Below are positions 6,919-8,130 of a stretch of DNA of 8,130 bases, piece after piece. Source of the stretch: Xanthobacteraceae bacterium (lineage in GTDB: Bacteria > Pseudomonadota > Alphaproteobacteria > Rhizobiales > Xanthobacteraceae); assembly GCA_030037185.1 (NCBI GenBank), contig JASHRR010000301.1, positions 1 to 8,130 of the forward strand, given 5' to 3'. Every line of letters starts with the position of its first letter. The first letter of the stretch is position 1. The notes under the pieces are model-generated. The model did no database searches. It saw nothing but the letters and a program-made list of their open reading frames with translations, and had not been told where the DNA came from. The translations under genes were made by a program, and so were the position numbers.

Positions 6919-7215
6919 TCACTGCCCGCGCGGCCTCGCCGGGGTCCGACCATGTCCTGCGTGTTGAGGTGCTTGGCCGCGCGAGCAATAATCGGTTACG
7001 CAATAATGGCGGCAGTCCTTGAGGTTTGTTGACGCGTTGTAATAGCAGAAGCTCTTCTGCCTGTCGGTCTTCCCCTCGCATGCCTGCGACGGAAGCCACT
7101 CGTCGTCACATCGTATTCGACATAATTGGGCCTGAGGAGCGCAGTGCAGTTCTTGGGCACGGCTCGGTGTGGCAACCAAGCATAGAATTGCGATGGCAAT
7201 GCGCGTTTTTTCCAC
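6919..7215 (-). CDS. small secreted cysteine-rich protein, unknown family
   Basis: The product has 98 residues. MEKTRIAIAILCLVATPSRA looks like a signal peptide cleaved near residue 20. The mature part has eight cysteines at 25, 32, 36, 46, 57, 68, 72 and 77, giving spacing C-6-C-3-C-9-C-10-C-10-C-3-C-4-C. An even number in an exported protein suggests four disulfides, and two CxxxC motifs (32/36 and 68/72) could tie a helical hairpin. The last 20 residues (GQAPQHAGHGRTPARPRGQ) are basic, Cys-free and low complexity, and may be a tail or read-through. Codon third positions are noticeably less GC-rich than in the metabolic genes, which hints at transfer. GTG 7215 is the first plausible start, since TAA lies four codons upstream in frame. 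Only a weak purine run precedes it, so translation is not certain. I do not recognise the family. Confidence 0.55.
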   Translation of the reverse strand: MEKTRIAIAILCLVATPSRAQELHCAPQAQLCRIRCDDEWLPSQACEGKTDRQKSFCYYNASTNLKDCRHYCVTDYCSRGQAPQHAGHGRTPARPRGQ

Positions 7216-7250
7216 GGCGTAAATCTTTTATCTGGCAAGCGCCACCGATG

Positions 7251-7297
7251 AGCGCCGGCGCTGGCCGGTCACCGCGCCGATGCGTAGGCGCTGGCCG
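7251..7297. repeat. 12-bp palindrome and 11-bp direct repeat after the 108-residue gene
   Basis: AGCGCCGGCGCT (7251-7262) is a perfect palindrome. GGCGCTGGCCG occurs at 7257-7267 and again at 7287-7297, 30 bases apart. The first copy lies just beyond the stop codon of the 108-residue gene and the second inside its 3' end. Such short GC-rich repeats can arise by chance at this composition. Confidence 0.3.
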
Positions 7298-7595
7298 CGA
7301 CGCGGGACTTGATGGGGGCCGAGTCCAGACCCGAAAGGGAGGGCCCAACGTTGCCTCCGAGGATTATTCCGTCGATCAGGCTGCGGCCTACCTCGGGTGC
7401 GACGGAGTTGGTGTCGCGCCGAGAGCTTTCAGTCGGGTTCGTCGGCGAAAAACCTGCCGGCCGAACCGACCTGCCCGAGCGCGGCATAGCCGGCAGCAGG
7501 ACAGAATCGGCATGACGGTGCCTTGGTGCCGCGAAGGTCGGGGCCATCCCGGCCACCACCATCGCGGCCGCAGTGGCGGCAAAGGTCCAATGCAC
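7269..7595 (-). CDS. small secreted protein of unknown function
   Basis: The product has 108 residues. MHWTFAATAAAMVVAGMAPTFAAP gives a short n-region, a hydrophobic core and a TFA-AP cleavage site near residues 22-23. The mature protein is hydrophilic and has no cysteine. A conserved-looking core TNPTESSRRDTNSVAPEVG (52-70) runs into RSLIDGIILGGNVGPSLSG (71-89). I have a vague recollection of similar SLIDGI..GG.VGPS segments in hypothetical proteins of Bradyrhizobiaceae, but cannot name a family. GTG 7595 is preferred because GAGGAG lies six bases upstream. Codon use is GC-biased like the resident genes. The gene lies 53 bp upstream of the cysteine-rich gene on the same strand, so the two could share a transcript. 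Its own promoter would have to lie in or next to the left arm of the large inverted repeat. Confidence 0.65.
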   Translation of the reverse strand: MHWTFAATAAAMVVAGMAPTFAAPRHRHADSVLLPAMPRSGRSVRPAGFSPTNPTESSRRDTNSVAPEVGRSLIDGIILGGNVGPSLSGLDSAPIKSRVAASAYASAR

Positions 7596-7637
7596 AGGCT
7601 TCTCCTCTGTGTCTGCTCACCTTTCCGACACGAAACA

Positions 7638-7849
7638 CGGCGCCCGATCGCTGTTGCTGAGGGTGAGGGCAGACAACGTCGCGCGCCGCCGTGATGCGCG
7701 TACATTGCGGAGCCCCTGCCGGAGGCTGCTAAGTCGGTAACCCGACAGGTCTACATTGGTTCCCGTCCGGGAACCGATCACGGCGAGTTGATTTTGTTCA
7801 CCCTGTTCCTGGCTGACCAGATCAAGGCTGGCTAACCAATCCGTCGATG
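7638..7849. repeat. left arm of a 212-bp near-perfect inverted repeat
   Basis: Bases 7638-7849 are the reverse complement of 7919-8130 with no gaps. I found only two mismatches by reading: A7773 (G in the other arm's complement) and C7813 (G). The 69-bp spacer is 7850-7918. The base before the arm is A7637; whether the match continues cannot be tested because the partner arm reaches the window end. In the open frame, one mismatch is synonymous (Gly) and the other changes Ser to Thr. Confidence 0.95.
7733..7775. repeat. two nested palindromes in the left arm
   Basis: GTCGGTAACCCGAC (7733-7746) has a 5-bp stem with loop TAAC. GGTTCCCGTCCGGGAACC (7758-7775) has an 8-bp perfect stem around TC. 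They are 11 bases apart. The left arm could thus form two small hairpins as well as pair with the right arm. Confidence 0.7.
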
Positions 7850-7899
7850 ACGGCAGCCATGAGCAAGCGGTGCATGGATGACCGGCTGCTGATGGCGCG

Positions 7900-8130
7900 G
7901 TGCCATCCGTCGGCGGGGCATCGACGGATTGGTTAGCCAGCCTTGATCTGGTCACCCAGGAACAGGGTGAACAAAATCAACTCGCCGTGATCGGCTCCCG
8001 GACGGGAACCAATGTAGACCTGTCGGGTTACCGACTTAGCAGCCTCCGGCAGGGGCTCCGCAATGTACGCGCATCACGGCGGCGCGCGACGTTGTCTGCC
8101 CTCACCCTCAGCAACAGCGATCGGGCGCCG
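7900..8130 (+). CDS. possible partial open frame through the right arm
   Basis: The plus strand is open from after a TGA at 7879-7881 to the window end. GTG 7900 is the first possible start. The peptide reads VPSVGGASTDWLASLDLV, then TQEQGEQNQLAVIGSRTGT, NVDLSGYRLSSLRQGLRNVR and ASRRRATLSALTLSNSDRAP. The other two plus frames of the arm are interrupted by stops while this one is clean. No Shine-Dalgarno or known family was recognised. It may be a fragment of a gene that continues beyond the window, or a chance frame in GC-rich DNA. Confidence 0.25.
   Translation, partial: MPSVGGASTDWLASLDLVTQEQGEQNQLAVIGSRTGTNVDLSGYRLSSLRQGLRNVRASRRRATLSALTLSNSDRAP
7919..8130. repeat. right arm of the 212-bp inverted repeat, cut by the window end
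   Basis: This is the reverse complement of 7638-7849 apart from two bases. The arm ends exactly at the last base shown, so its true length may be greater. The spacer next to it (7850-7918) contains GATGGC-GCGGT-GCCATC at 7891-7907, a 6-bp hairpin near the centre of the whole structure. Confidence 0.95.
7993..8035. repeat. mirror copies of the two small palindromes in the right arm
   Basis: These are GGCTCCCGGACGGGAACC (7993-8010) and GTCGGGTTACCGAC (8022-8035). Here one of the two inter-arm differences falls in the longer palindrome and turns a T-A pair into a C-A mismatch, so the right-arm hairpin is slightly weaker than the left. Confidence 0.7.

Larger units (their letters stand above)
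7617..7955 (-). other. open frame through the left arm (mirror copy of the right-arm reading)
   Basis: The minus strand is open for 112 codons from GTG 7955, through the spacer and left arm, to a stop at 7617. From DWLASLDLVSQEQGEQNQL onward the peptide is nearly identical to the plus-strand reading of the right arm. It diverges only after SNSDRAP, where this copy ends CFVSER. The start has no clear Shine-Dalgarno and lies in the opposite arm, so this is more likely a duplicated 3' gene fragment or a chance frame than a functional gene. Confidence 0.2.

Noticed and set aside
7026..7694. 222-codon plus-strand open frame
   Set aside because: It is antisense to the two small secreted-protein genes. 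The minus frames have signal peptides, and one has a good ribosome site.
7638..8130. CRISPR array or terminal repeats of a complete insertion sequence
   Set aside because: There are only two inverted arms, with no tandem direct repeats and spacers. The 69-bp interior cannot encode a transposase, and no target-site duplication can be assessed at the window edge.

Overview
The window looks like chromosomal DNA from a high-GC alphaproteobacterium, most likely Bradyrhizobium or a close relative. That placement rests on codon bias, gene style and remembered resemblance of several proteins to Bradyrhizobium products. No search was run, so it is an inference. Gene density is low: about half the window is convincingly coding, the longest gap exceeds 1.2 kb, and the right end looks like accessory DNA.

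Left part (1-3356), housekeeping and metabolic genes: the 5' part of a UPF0173 metallo-beta-lactamase-fold hydrolase (minus, cut by the window start); ruvX/yqgF (plus), divergent from it; a trans-sulfuration-type PLP enzyme of the cystathionine gamma-synthase/lyase superfamily (minus), convergent with ruvX across 70 bp; and a 315-residue exported protein of unknown function (minus).

Middle (3357-5299): a gene-poor stretch holding start-less open frames that may be gene remnants, and one small plus-strand gene (4622-4885) for an 87-residue protein with a winged-helix-like look. An AT-rich inverted repeat lies upstream of that gene.

Right-centre (5300-7595): three minus-strand genes for exported proteins. 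They are an NHL beta-propeller protein related to bacterial peptidyl-alpha-hydroxyglycine alpha-amidating lyase-like proteins, a small protein with eight cysteines in its predicted mature part, and a 108-residue secreted protein. GC-rich palindromes lie on both sides of the NHL gene.

Right end (7638-8130): two 212-bp inverted arms, identical except for two bases, separated by a 69-bp spacer. The right arm reaches the last base of the window. Each arm carries two smaller palindromes and an open frame, so the same peptide can be read outward in both directions. This is the most striking structure here. It may be a mobile-element or invertible-DNA structure, a duplicated gene end, or an assembly artefact at a contig edge; the sequence alone does not decide. 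Apart from the shared export of several products, no pathway links these genes.
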